A stretch of 35,890 nt of DNA. It comes from JAWVZY01 sp033721955. GTDB lineage: Bacteria > Patescibacteriota > Minisyncoccia > Spechtbacterales > 2-12-FULL-38-22. A program made the position numbers and the translations under genes. The DNA is taken from positions 1 through 35,890 of the forward strand of contig JAWVZY010000003.1 in the NCBI GenBank assembly GCA_033721955.1. The letters are read 5' to 3'. The notes below the pieces were generated by a model, which was not told the DNA's origin, made no database searches, and saw nothing but the letters and a program-made list of their open reading frames with translations. Below are positions 16,142-24,915 of the stretch, piece by piece. Every line of letters begins with the position of its first letter. The stretch's first letter is position 1.

Positions 16142-17158
16142 ATGAGCAACACCTTCAATGTAGCAGTTATAGGTTCGGGTTATTGGGGCCCTAATCTTAT
16201 ACGTAATTTTTATCAATTACCTAAGGTAGAACTTTCTTATATTTGCGATCTTAGCAATGAGCGCTTGTCTCATATGGCCTCACTTTACCCTGATATTGCA
16301 CAGACAAAAGATTATAAAGATATTTTGCAGGATACAAATGTAGATGCGGTATGCATCGCAACTCCTGTAAGCACTCACTTTAAGCTTGCGTGGGAGGCTC
16401 TTGAAGCAGATAAGCATGTTTTGCTGGAAAAACCAATGACCGCAACCGGTGAAGAAGCGCGCAAACTCACAGAACTTGCTGAGCAAAAAGGCAAGGTTCT
16501 TATGGTTGGCCATACTTTTGAATATACAGCCCCTATTAACAAGTTAAAGGAAATAATAGATTCGGGAGAATTGGGTAAAATACTTTACATAAATATGAGC
16601 TGGCTTAATTTGGGAGTATTTCGTGAAGATGTGAATGTTGTATGGGATCTTGCGCCCCATAATATTTCTTTACTTAATATGTTACTTAAAGAAGAGCCCC
16701 GTACTATTAAGGCGATTGGCAGTGCCCATTATCATGAGGGCAAAGAAGATGTTGCATTCTTGAACGTTAGTTATCCTGATAATCTTATAGCGCATATTCA
16801 TTTAAGTTGGATAGATCCGGCTAAAACAAGAAAGCTTACAGTTGTTGGGGATAAAAAAATGGCTATTTTCGATGATTTAAATGATACTGAGCCAATAAAG
16901 ATATTTGATAAGAGTATAATAAAACAGCCGTATTATGAAAGCTATGGTGAATTTAAGTTGCTTTATAATTGGGGTGATGTTTATTCTCCAAAAATAGAAA
17001 ATACAGAACCATTAAAAGTTCAATGTTCTCACTTTATTGATTGTATTGAGAAGGGTAAAACTCCTCAAAGTGACGGGGTAAGCGGTATGCGCGTAGTTGA
17101 GGCCCTTGAGGCAGCCGAAAGATCGCTTAAAAATAATAGTGAATGGGTGCAGCTTTAA
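16142..17158 (+). CDS. Gfo/Idh/MocA oxidoreductase, WlbA/WbpB-like
   Basis: 338 residues. The Rossmann motif is VIGSGYWGPN at 9-18, the EKP motif E96-K97-P98 lies in LLEKPMTA, and catalytic-type D169 and H173 lie in WDLAPHNISLL. Family members that sit beside a DegT aminotransferase and a left-handed beta-helix acetyltransferase oxidise the C3 of UDP-GlcNAc(A) to a 3-keto sugar. Exactly those two genes follow, so I assign the WlbA/WbpB-like role, which fits UDP-N-acetylglucosaminuronate best. The UDP-GlcNAc 6-dehydrogenase that would make that substrate is absent here. Confidence 0.85.
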   Translation: MSNTFNVAVIGSGYWGPNLIRNFYQLPKVELSYICDLSNERLSHMASLYPDIAQTKDYKDILQDTNVDAVCIATPVSTHFKLAWEALEADKHVLLEKPMTATGEEARKLTELAEQKGKVLMVGHTFEYTAPINKLKEIIDSGELGKILYINMSWLNLGVFREDVNVVWDLAPHNISLLNMLLKEEPRTIKAIGSAHYHEGKEDVAFLNVSYPDNLIAHIHLSWIDPAKTRKLTVVGDKKMAIFDDLNDTEPIKIFDKSIIKQPYYESYGEFKLLYNWGDVYSPKIENTEPLKVQCSHFIDCIEKGKTPQSDGVSGMRVVEALEAAERSLKNNSEWVQL

Positions 17159-17184
17159 CTTTGCAACTGTATTGTAAAGTTAAA
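17154..17184 (+). other. Hairpin overlapping the stop codon of the oxidoreductase gene
   Basis: TTTAACTTTGCAA (17154-17166) pairs with TTGTAAAGTTAAA (17172-17184) over 13 positions including one G-U, around a 5-base loop. No T-run follows, so it is not a standard terminator. It may protect or separate mRNA segments. Confidence 0.5.
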
Positions 17185-17196
17185 TTTGCACCTTAA

Positions 17197-17203
17197 AAGG
17201 AGG
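17197..17203 (+). promoter_or_regulatory. Strong Shine-Dalgarno AAGGAGG
   Basis: Full-length SD sequence 5 bases before the ATG at 17209. It decides that start and is the only textbook ribosome-binding site I found in the window. Confidence 0.8.
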
Positions 17204-17208
17204 TTATT

Positions 17209-17682
17209 ATGATGCACCAAAACATAACAGACGATGTAAAGCTGGGCAAGAATGTGAAGATTTATGATTTTGTTAATCTCTATGGATGTGAGATAGGCGA
17301 TAACTCAAAGGTTGGAACTTTTGTAGAGATACAAAAGAATGCAAAGATAGGAAAAAACTGCAAAATATCCTCGCATTCATTTGTTTGTGAGGGGGTAATT
17401 ATTGAAGATGATGTTTTTGTAGGGCATGGCGTAATGTTTACTAACGACGTCTACCCTCGTGCTACTGCAGGCGGAGAGCTCCAGACAGAAGATGATTGGG
17501 AAGTTATCGAAACAGTTGTTAAAAAGGGCGCATCAATAGGTTCCAATGCCTCTATTTTGGCGGGTATTACTATAGGTGAAAATGCGATAGTTGGCCTTGG
17601 GGCGGTTGTCACCAAAGATGTACCGCCCAATACAGTTGTTGCCGGAAATCCGGCAAAAGTTATCCGTACACTAGAGGCATAG
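17209..17682 (+). CDS. Left-handed beta-helix N-acetyltransferase, WlbB/WbpD-like
   Basis: 157 residues, largely hexapeptide repeats ([LIV]-G-x4). It starts with NVKIYDFVNLYGCEIGDNS and ends with GLGAVVTKDVPPNTVVAGNPAKVI, the standard ending of these trimeric acyltransferases. The loop with HGVMFTNDVYPRA is typical of enzymes that acetylate the 3-amino group of UDP-2-acetamido-3-amino-2,3-dideoxy-glucuronate. The flanking oxidoreductase and aminotransferase genes support that step. It has the only strong SD of the window and is followed within a few bases by a strong terminator. Confidence 0.87.
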   Translation: MMHQNITDDVKLGKNVKIYDFVNLYGCEIGDNSKVGTFVEIQKNAKIGKNCKISSHSFVCEGVIIEDDVFVGHGVMFTNDVYPRATAGGELQTEDDWEVIETVVKKGASIGSNASILAGITIGENAIVGLGAVVTKDVPPNTVVAGNPAKVIRTLEA

Positions 17683-17690
17683 TAGGTAAT

Positions 17691-17728
17691 GGACAGGTTT
17701 TCATTTGAGAAAACCTGTCCCATTTTTT
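17691..17728 (+). terminator. Strong intrinsic terminator inside the glycan locus
   Basis: Perfect 12-bp stem, GGACAGGTTTTC (17691-17702) and GAAAACCTGTCC (17709-17720), with a 6-base loop, then CA and six T. It separates the acetyltransferase gene from the aminotransferase gene although they belong to one pathway. Confidence 0.9.
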
Positions 17729-17768
17729 AATTTTAAATTTGATCAAACCCAAAAGGGTTAATAAAAAT

Positions 17769-18875
17769 ATGCAGGTTCCGTTTTTAGATCTAAAAACTCA
17801 ACATAAAGATATAGAAGAAGACATTAAAAAAGAGTTTTCTGATATTTTAGAAAACACCGCTTTTGTATCCGGTAAAAGAGTGGAAAATTTTGAAAGTGAA
17901 CTTTCTGATTATTGTGGCTCTAATTATGCCGTTGCGTGTAATTCGGGCACTTCGGCTCTTCATCTGGCCTTGATGGGACATGGAATAGGCGATAAAGATG
18001 AGGTAATAACACAGCCAAATACATTTTTTGCAACGGCTGAGGCCATAAGTCACGCGGGTGCAACCCCTGTTTTTGCAGATATTGACCCACAAGCCCTGAC
18101 CCTTGACCCTAAAAAGGTAGAAGATGCAATAACCGAAAAGACAAGGGCGATTATAGTGGTCCATATCTATGGTATTGCATCACCTATGGATGAACTTCGC
18201 GAAATAGCTGATAAAAATAATTTGGTATTAATTGAGGATGCAGCTCAGGCTCATGGTGCCGAATACAGGGGTAAGAGGTTATCTTCATTGGGGGGCACGA
18301 CCTGTTTTAGTTTTTATCCTTCAAAAGTAATAGGCGCGGCCGGAGAAGGCGGTGCTATTGTCACAAATAACAGAGAGATTTATGAGCGCATGCTGGCTTT
18401 GCGCGATCATGGCCAGACAGCTAAGCATGAGCACACATATGTTGGCTATAATTACAGAATGACAGAATTGCAGGGAGCTGTGCTTGCAATTAAATTGAAA
18501 AAATTGGATAACTGGCTGGCTTCACGCAGAAATAATGCGGCTCTTTATTCGCGGTTACTTGCGGGGCTTGAGCCAAGATTAACCACTCACCCTTCTCCCG
18601 AATATTCTAATTGCGCTTATTATCTTTATGTAGTTTCTGCACGTGATCGTGATAATCTTAAGAAATACTTGAATGAAAACGGCATAGGAGCTGCGGTACA
18701 TTATCCCACGCCCGTTCATTTGCAGCCGGCATATAAGGAGCTTGGATACAATAGAGGGGATATGCCTTGTGCTGAAAAACATGCTGAAGAAATACTTAGC
18801 TTACCTATGTACCCAGAGCTTAAAGAAGAGCAAATAAAATATGTTTGCGATAAAATTAAGGAATTTTATTCATGA
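17769..18875 (+). CDS. DegT/DnrJ/EryC1 sugar aminotransferase, WlbC/WbpE-like
   Basis: 368 residues from ATG 17769, which gives the usual family start QVPFLDLKTQ; a TTG at 17739 would add ten atypical residues. The PLP lysine is K186 in SFYPSKVIGAAGEGG, preceded by EDAAQAHGAEY. The substrate loop NYRMTELQGAVL is present. It transaminates the 3-keto sugar made by the oxidoreductase at 16142 and hands it to the acetyltransferase at 17209. The gene comes after a strong terminator and I see no convincing promoter in the short gap, so readthrough or a non-canonical promoter is needed. It overlaps the next gene by 4 bases. Confidence 0.92.
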   Translation: MQVPFLDLKTQHKDIEEDIKKEFSDILENTAFVSGKRVENFESELSDYCGSNYAVACNSGTSALHLALMGHGIGDKDEVITQPNTFFATAEAISHAGATPVFADIDPQALTLDPKKVEDAITEKTRAIIVVHIYGIASPMDELREIADKNNLVLIEDAAQAHGAEYRGKRLSSLGGTTCFSFYPSKVIGAAGEGGAIVTNNREIYERMLALRDHGQTAKHEHTYVGYNYRMTELQGAVLAIKLKKLDNWLASRRNNAALYSRLLAGLEPRLTTHPSPEYSNCAYYLYVVSARDRDNLKKYLNENGIGAAVHYPTPVHLQPAYKELGYNRGDMPCAEKHAEEILSLPMYPELKEEQIKYVCDKIKEFYS

Positions 18876-19552
18876 AAATATCCATAATTTTACCGGCATA
18901 TGATGAACAGGAGAATATTGAAAAAGCAGTTGAGGAATGTGATAAGGTTTTGCCCCGGCATTTGGCCGAATATGAGCTTGTTTTGGTAAATGATGGAAGT
19001 TCTGACAGGACAGGTGAGATAATAGATAAAATAGCCGAACAGAAGCTCCATGTAAAAGCTCTTCATCACAGGCAAAATAAAGGATTGGGTGCGGCGGTGC
19101 GCACAGGCGTTGAAAATTCCGAATATGAATATATATTTTTAAGCCCTTCAGACCTTCAATTTGATATAGCAGAGATAAAAAATTTTATTGATGCGGCCGG
19201 CAATGCCGATATAATTGCCGGTTATCGGGTAAGCCGCAATTATAATTGGTACAGAAAAATGAATACTCGCGCCAATCTTTTGCTACTAACGCTACTTTTT
19301 GGACTGCGTGTGCGCGACCCTAACTGGGTTAAATTATTTAAGAGAGATATTTTTGAGATAGCTCCCATACGCTACGAAGGATTTTTTTGGGATTCTCAGG
19401 TTTTGATAGATGCACAAAAACGAGGGTTAAAAATAAAAGAAATACCCGCCGGCATTAGAGATCGTGTTGCGGGTAAAGCAAGTGGTTCAAGTCCGCTTAG
19501 GGTTTTCAAAACCCTCTTAGAAATGTTAAAATTTAGAATTACAAACAAGTAA
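18872..19552 (+). CDS. Family 2 glycosyltransferase, polyprenyl-phosphate sugar synthase-like
   Basis: 226 residues, starting ISIILPAYDEQENIEKAV with VLVNDGSSDRTGEI near 37-50, the start of the DPM1/DPG synthase-type GT2 family. At the metal site it has SPSDLQFD (91-98) rather than the usual DADxQ, a sequence difference worth noting. There is no C-terminal membrane domain. Probable role: charging polyprenyl phosphate with a sugar for use by the GT-C membrane protein encoded next. ATGA overlap with the aminotransferase gene. Confidence 0.83.
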   Translation: MKISIILPAYDEQENIEKAVEECDKVLPRHLAEYELVLVNDGSSDRTGEIIDKIAEQKLHVKALHHRQNKGLGAAVRTGVENSEYEYIFLSPSDLQFDIAEIKNFIDAAGNADIIAGYRVSRNYNWYRKMNTRANLLLLTLLFGLRVRDPNWVKLFKRDIFEIAPIRYEGFFWDSQVLIDAQKRGLKIKEIPAGIRDRVAGKASGSSPLRVFKTLLEMLKFRITNK

Positions 19553-19553
19553 T

Positions 19554-21119
19554 ATGGAATTTATAAAAGAAAATAAATTAACTGTAATTTTTGCCGGCAT
19601 TTTGCTTTTATTAACGTTTATACTCTGGTGGCCGACCAGGACGTTGCCTTATTGGTGGGATAGTGCCGGTTACATAATGGGTGCGGCTAATTATTATCTG
19701 GAAACTAATTTTAGCTCATTTATATTTCCCCCAGATGCTCCGTTTTCAGTACACGCTCATCCGCCTCTTTTTTCATTTATCTTAGCTTTGCTTTGGAAGG
19801 CGTTTGGCCAGTCGCTTTTGGTAAGTCATATATACTATTTGTTTTTTGTTATCCTTGCTTCTCTGGGTACTTACTGGCTCGGTAAAGAGATAGCCGATTT
19901 TAAAGATGATCTGTTAAATCATTTGGTGGGTTTTTCAGCTTCACTCTTTTTATTATTATCACCTCTTTATCTTGCTCAAATAGGAATAATTTATGTAGAG
20001 ATACCCGCAGCCGCCTTTGCTGTATGGGCGGTTTACTTTTTCATAAAAAGAAAGGCGCTCGGTTATATGGCAGCAGGCGCCTTAATGGTGCTCATGAAAG
20101 AAGTTTCAATTGTCATAATTGCGGCAGTAGGACTTGTGCTTCTTGCCCATTTTATAAAAGATTTCAAAACTAAAAAAGAAGAGAGAAAAAATCTAACAAT
20201 TCAGTTTTTAAAAGATGCTGCTGTGTATGCGTTTCCTGCCCTTGTTTTATTTGGATGGTTTGTATGGCACAGAGCGGTAGCGGGGTGGTGGTTTAATCAG
20301 CCGCACTATCAGGAAACATTTAATCAGAATTTAGTCACATTCTCTGCTGATAAATTCAAATTTGTATTTAATTACTTTTTTACTGCTCAGTCGAGATGGA
20401 TGATTGCCGCACTTATGGCAATATTTTTATTTATTATATTTTCGCGTCACGGTGTAAAAAGGTTTTTGAAAAAAGAGCTTTATCCTATATTTTTAGCAAT
20501 GCTTTTCGTACCGCTGTTATTCGGTAAAATAGATTTTATAAATCGTTATATAATCTTTGGTTTACCTTTTTATTTTATCGCTTTTAGTTATATTTGGGCC
20601 TATGTCCTGCATCCTGAATTTAAAGAACATGCGGCTGAAACGGGAAAGAAAGTAGTTTATATTGGCTCAGCTCTTCTTATAGGTTTTATGTTTACACTGC
20701 ATTGGAATAACGGCATAAAACTTACAACTTGGCATTTTGCCCCAATTGAAGAGAACGTTGAATATATGGATGTAATTCGCGTTGGAAAGGAAATGGCAAA
20801 TTATATAGAAACAAATTATCCTACAGCCACAGTTTATACGGGCTTCCCCTCTAATTACATGTTGAGAAAACCCTTTCAGGGATATGTATCTAAACCGGTA
20901 GATGCCAGAGATTGCACCGCCTATAAAGAAGGGGATAAAGTAGATTTGGTGGTTTTCCATGTTTTGAGCCCTACACAGGTGCAGTGCAAAAACTTGATAC
21001 AACATCTCGGCCTTCAGCCATTAGACGAGGGTGGTTTTGCGCATAATGGCAAATGGATGCAGATATATGTACCACCTGAAAAGATAGAAGAGGCACAACA
21101 AGCTGAGAGCGATCTTTAA
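19554..21119 (+). CDS. GT-C membrane glycosyltransferase (PMT/ArnT-like, GT39/GT83 type)
   Basis: 521 residues with about 10-11 membrane helices and a C-terminal extracytoplasmic domain (about 415-521) containing two Cys. An Asp in the first external loop (D36 in YWWDSAGYI) is in the position of the catalytic or metal-binding acid of GT-C enzymes such as ArnT and PMT. These use polyprenyl-phosphate sugars as donors on the outer face of the membrane. It directly follows a polyprenyl-phosphate sugar synthase gene, which would make the donor. The acceptor (protein, lipid or glycan) is not deducible. Confidence 0.8.
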   Translation: MEFIKENKLTVIFAGILLLLTFILWWPTRTLPYWWDSAGYIMGAANYYLETNFSSFIFPPDAPFSVHAHPPLFSFILALLWKAFGQSLLVSHIYYLFFVILASLGTYWLGKEIADFKDDLLNHLVGFSASLFLLLSPLYLAQIGIIYVEIPAAAFAVWAVYFFIKRKALGYMAAGALMVLMKEVSIVIIAAVGLVLLAHFIKDFKTKKEERKNLTIQFLKDAAVYAFPALVLFGWFVWHRAVAGWWFNQPHYQETFNQNLVTFSADKFKFVFNYFFTAQSRWMIAALMAIFLFIIFSRHGVKRFLKKELYPIFLAMLFVPLLFGKIDFINRYIIFGLPFYFIAFSYIWAYVLHPEFKEHAAETGKKVVYIGSALLIGFMFTLHWNNGIKLTTWHFAPIEENVEYMDVIRVGKEMANYIETNYPTATVYTGFPSNYMLRKPFQGYVSKPVDARDCTAYKEGDKVDLVVFHVLSPTQVQCKNLIQHLGLQPLDEGGFAHNGKWMQIYVPPEKIEEAQQAESDL

Positions 21120-21122
21120 AAT

Positions 21123-21977
21123 ATGAGTGTATTGGGCAATATTTATTTTGCTTCCCCCGGTTTTTTGCGTAAGATATTTGGAGGCATTTATAAGGCGTAT
21201 AAGGATTTTGGAGCAGATATGAGAAGAGCACTGAGCGAGAGAAATTTTCAAAAAGCTTTAATTGATAGTTCAGAGGGCAAAATAGAAGATCTTAATATTT
21301 TTGAGCAAAAAATATATTCACAACATGGAGAAGATGGAATATCCCGGGCAATATTTGAAAAGATAGGCACTGTGGGTAAATTTTGCGTAGAATTCGGTGT
21401 TGGTAATGGCTCCGAATGCAATACGCGTTATTTTATAGAAAAAGAGGGCTGGGATTATCTGCACATGGACGCGGGAGATACAGTAGTGCCTTTTACAGAT
21501 ATAAAAAGAGAGTTCATTACAGCAGAGAATATAAATAATTTATTTGCCAAATATACAGTTCCGCGTGAATTTGACTTGCTTTCAATAGATATTGATTACA
21601 ATGATTATTGGATATGGAAGGCAATAGAGGATTATAGGCCTAGAGTGGTAATTATAGAATATAATGCAAGCATTCCCTTCGGGGAAAGTAGGGCGGTTAA
21701 ATACAACCCTGAGGCCTCTTGGGATGGAACTAATTATTTTGGTGCAAGTTTGTCCGCATATATAAAACTTGCAGAAGAAAAAGGATATAAGCTTATTGGC
21801 TGCGACAGCACGGGAGTTAACGCCTTTTTTGTAACTCGGGAACTTGCAGATAAGCACTTTGCATTAAAAGATGCGAAGCAATTGTATAAACCTCCCCGTT
21901 ATGGTGCAAAAGAGGGCGGTGAATATATAGGTCATCCTCCAAATAATAAAAACTCGGATCAATGGATAAACATTTAG
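21123..21977 (+). CDS. FkbM-like SAM-dependent methyltransferase
   Basis: 284 residues. YSQHGEDGI near 65-73 and VEFGVGNGSECNT at 89-101 form the SAM-binding start of FkbM-type methyltransferases. LSIDIDYNDYW at 153-163 and VVIIEYN further on are the conserved acidic strands. An N-terminal ~50-residue segment with amphipathic character may contact the membrane. FkbM relatives often O-methylate sugars in surface glycan loci, which suits this context, but the substrate is unknown. It overlaps the following DPM1-like gene by 16 bases. Confidence 0.72.
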   Translation: MSVLGNIYFASPGFLRKIFGGIYKAYKDFGADMRRALSERNFQKALIDSSEGKIEDLNIFEQKIYSQHGEDGISRAIFEKIGTVGKFCVEFGVGNGSECNTRYFIEKEGWDYLHMDAGDTVVPFTDIKREFITAENINNLFAKYTVPREFDLLSIDIDYNDYWIWKAIEDYRPRVVIIEYNASIPFGESRAVKYNPEASWDGTNYFGASLSAYIKLAEEKGYKLIGCDSTGVNAFFVTRELADKHFALKDAKQLYKPPRYGAKEGGEYIGHPPNNKNSDQWINI

Positions 21978-22666
21978 TAATAATACCCACATATAACGAG
22001 ATAGATAATATTAAGGAACTCGTTCCTGAGATTTTAGAATTACCCCATGATTTTCATATTCTTGTGGTAGATGATAATTCACCCGATGGCACAGGGGAGC
22101 TGGTTGAAGATATGTCCCTAAAGCACGAGAGGATAAATGTACTCAGGAGGCCCTGGAAGGAGGGTCTTGGTAAAGCGTATATTGCCGGCTTCAAGTGGGC
22201 TCTTGATAAAGATTATGATACAATATTGCAGATGGATGCGGATTTTAGCCATTTGCCTGATTATTTACCGCGCTTTATTAAGAAGTTGAATAAACATGAT
22301 TTGGTCATTGGTTCGCGCTGTTACAATGGTCGCTTGAGTGTGGTAAATTGGGATATTAAAAGAGTATTGCTTAGTCGGCTTGGTACTACCTATGCACGGC
22401 TTGTAACGGGTGTACCTATGACTGATGCTACCGCGGGTTTTAAGGGTTGGCGTAGGGAGGTGCTTGAAGCGATAGATCTGGACAAAGTACTTTCTGAGGG
22501 ATATTCATTTCAGATAGAAATGAATTGGCGCGCAAAACAAGCGGGAGCAAATATTGGTGAAATGCCCATAATATTTTTTGACCGTAGACATGGCGAGAGT
22601 AAAATGAACGCCTCTATTGTAAAAGAGGCGCTATGGATACTTTGGAAAATAAAAATAAAAAAATGA
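21962..22666 (+). CDS. Polyprenol monophosphomannose synthase (DPM1-like GT2)
   Basis: 234 residues. VIIPTYNEIDNIKELV, LVVDDNSPDGTGELV, the DxD site QMDADFSH (D92, D94), GSRCYNG and the late FFDRRHGESKM are all characteristic of DPM1/Ppm1 enzymes, which transfer mannose from GDP-mannose to polyprenyl phosphate. It lacks C-terminal membrane helices, as in the soluble catalytic type. Its stop overlaps the start of the first of two DUF2723 membrane proteins (ATGA), strongly suggesting it makes their donor. Confidence in the family is high; mannose as the sugar is by family analogy. Confidence 0.9.
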   Translation: MDKHLVIIPTYNEIDNIKELVPEILELPHDFHILVVDDNSPDGTGELVEDMSLKHERINVLRRPWKEGLGKAYIAGFKWALDKDYDTILQMDADFSHLPDYLPRFIKKLNKHDLVIGSRCYNGRLSVVNWDIKRVLLSRLGTTYARLVTGVPMTDATAGFKGWRREVLEAIDLDKVLSEGYSFQIEMNWRAKQAGANIGEMPIIFFDRRHGESKMNASIVKEALWILWKIKIKK

Positions 22667-24915
22667 ATTTTTTTAAGAAAAACTTAATACCTATAATTCT
22701 TTTTCTGGTTGTTTTTGGCGTGTATCTTTATACGGCCCCTCCGGGTGCTACCAATTACGCTGATTCAAATGAATTAATTACTGCATCATACATACTGGGC
22801 GTGCCTCATCCGCCCGGCTATCCGCTTTTTGTGCTATTAGGAAAGTTATTTAGCTTGATACCTTTTGGCACCGTGGCTTATCGCTATGCTATAATGGCCG
22901 GTTTTCTTGGTTCTCTTACAGTGGTGCTTGTATATAAAGTTGTTTTACGCGTGCTAACAAAAGGAGGCGGCGATAAAAAAGAATTTAACTTGGTAGCATT
23001 TATAAAAGGAGAAGATCCTCGCCTGTTTGCACTTACCGGCGCTTTATCACTTGCATTTTCGTATCTATTTTGGCTTTATTCTTATATTCCCGAGGCCTTT
23101 GCTGTAAGCAACTTTTTTGCCGCTCTTATAATTTATATTGGGATAAATTGGTATTTTGAAAATAAAAAACAAGAAGTAAAAGGCAATGGGCAAGCCAAGG
23201 AGCAGAATTGGCTAAAGAGAAAAATGGGCGACAATTATTATCCGTTTGTTTTGTCTGTAGTATTTGTATTAGGGCTTTTAGCGCATCAGATAATTATATT
23301 CTTTGTTCCCGCTATGCTCTATCTTATATGGATAACCGACAGACATCTTTTTCGTCCATCAAAGAGGTGGTTTAAAATATTTGCCGGAATATTAATAGGA
23401 TTATTGCCTGTATTATATTTTCCCATTTCTACAGCGATGTTTAATCCGGTAATTGATTTTGGCAATGTAGATTCTCTAAAAGATGCCTCCGATCTTCTAA
23501 GTAGGCGCTATTATGCCAAAACATCTTCAACAGGAAGGGCATACCTGCCTTCAAATGCAAATTTAGAAGAGCGCCTTAATGACTTTCCCTGGTATTTTTC
23601 TCAGCTTAGTAAGTATATGAATTGGGCTGTTGTAGGACTTGGGATAATAGGCGTATTGTATAGTTTTTATATTTTCATCAACGGCAAAAGAAAAGATATT
23701 CTGCATTTTATTGTTTTGGCCTATGTCTTTTCGGGGGTTATATTGGCAATGTATGCCTTTGTAAACCATGAAAAGATACACGCAACATATAATAGCTTAG
23801 CGGTGCATGAGCGTATGTACCTTACAGGGCTTGTGGTCTTTGGCATGGTTGTAGGGCTGGGTGCTAAATATTTATTTGATCTTCTAAAAAAGAATAACTT
23901 AGAGTTTGGTTATAGCGCACTTTTGATATTAACTCTTCCCGTTATTGTCTTTAACAGTAACTTTGACAAGGCAAATAAGCATGACTTTCATTTAGGCGAG
24001 GATTATATGCACAATCTGTTTTTGAATATGGAGCCAAATGCCATATTTATAACTCACGGGGATATGCCTTCTTTTGCAGCTTATTATTATAAATATGCCA
24101 AGGGCTTGAGGCAGGATGTAACAATAGTGCCCCTTAGCATGCCTCATTGGCAGTTACCTACAATAAAAGAGGAAGACCCTGAGCTTTGGGATGCAGATAC
24201 CAGGGTATTGGCTCTTGTAGTGCGGGACATTATAGAGGAGAACATGGGTCGCCGCCCTATATATTTCACAGGTCTTCCGGGAGAATTTATACGTTTATAC
24301 GGCCTTGCAGAAAATCCTTATGTTCTTAGCCCCAGGGGACTTATACAGGAGGCAACAGAAAAATTCGAACCTATAGAAGATCCGGCTCTGTGGGAAGATA
24401 TGCGCTGGCGCCACTCAAAAAAAGCTGAGGATTATGAAGAGGGTTTTGCCAAAGAAATTATAGAGCAGTATGTAATAGGCCATTTTAATTCGTTTGCCTG
24501 GTATCTCAGATATGGTTATAACGATCTTGCAAAGAGAGAATATGACCTTCTTATGGCAAAAGATCCTGACCACAGAATAGCAAATAATGCTAAAGGTTTG
24601 TGGCAAAATAGCGCTCAAACTACACAGAGGAATGTTAAAAATCTCTCCCGCACAAAAGAGAATTTAGAACAGGAAACATTGGAGCTTATAGAAAATGGCG
24701 ATTCAAACGGTGCTATGGGAAACCTTTTGTATCTTGCCGAGCTTGATCCAAAGCATGTTGACTATCGTCTCTATCTTGCTAATTTATTTGGCAATCGCGG
24801 CTGGATACATGAAGCTGAGCAGCAAGTTAAAAAGGTTTTACAGATAGATCCGGCAAATGACATAGCAAATAAGCTAAAACGTCATATAGAAAATCTAAAA
24901 GCTCAAAATGAGTAA
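22663..24915 (+). CDS. DUF2723 membrane protein (TMEM260-like O-mannosyltransferase family) with TPR-like C-terminus
   Basis: 751 residues from ATG 22663. An ATG at 22633 is also in frame, but 22663 gives the ATGA coupling and matches the N-terminus of the paralog downstream. Helix 1 is followed by NYADSNELI (D34, E37) and the DUF2723 signature VPHPPGYPLFVLLGKLF. About 11 membrane helices extend to residue ~445. The remainder is an extracytoplasmic domain ending in a TPR-like helical pair (about 680-745). DUF2723 is the domain of TMEM260, a reported protein O-mannosyltransferase for Ig-like (IPT) folds. The DPM1-like gene immediately upstream supports a polyprenyl-phosphate mannose donor. Substrates are inferred to be Ig-like surface proteins. 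Confidence 0.82.
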   Translation: MNFFKKNLIPIILFLVVFGVYLYTAPPGATNYADSNELITASYILGVPHPPGYPLFVLLGKLFSLIPFGTVAYRYAIMAGFLGSLTVVLVYKVVLRVLTKGGGDKKEFNLVAFIKGEDPRLFALTGALSLAFSYLFWLYSYIPEAFAVSNFFAALIIYIGINWYFENKKQEVKGNGQAKEQNWLKRKMGDNYYPFVLSVVFVLGLLAHQIIIFFVPAMLYLIWITDRHLFRPSKRWFKIFAGILIGLLPVLYFPISTAMFNPVIDFGNVDSLKDASDLLSRRYYAKTSSTGRAYLPSNANLEERLNDFPWYFSQLSKYMNWAVVGLGIIGVLYSFYIFINGKRKDILHFIVLAYVFSGVILAMYAFVNHEKIHATYNSLAVHERMYLTGLVVFGMVVGLGAKYLFDLLKKNNLEFGYSALLILTLPVIVFNSNFDKANKHDFHLGEDYMHNLFLNMEPNAIFITHGDMPSFAAYYYKYAKGLRQDVTIVPLSMPHWQLPTIKEEDPELWDADTRVLALVVRDIIEENMGRRPIYFTGLPGEFIRLYGLAENPYVLSPRGLIQEATEKFEPIEDPALWEDMRWRHSKKAEDYEEGFAKEIIEQYVIGHFNSFAWYLRYGYNDLAKREYDLLMAKDPDHRIANNAKGLWQNSAQTTQRNVKNLSRTKENLEQETLELIENGDSNGAMGNLLYLAELDPKHVDYRLYLANLFGNRGWIHEAEQQVKKVLQIDPANDIANKLKRHIENLKAQNE

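Noticed and set aside
17739..17768. Upstream TTG start for the aminotransferase gene
   Set aside because: It would add ten residues not seen in the family and lies just beyond a terminator; ATG 17769 gives the standard N-terminus.
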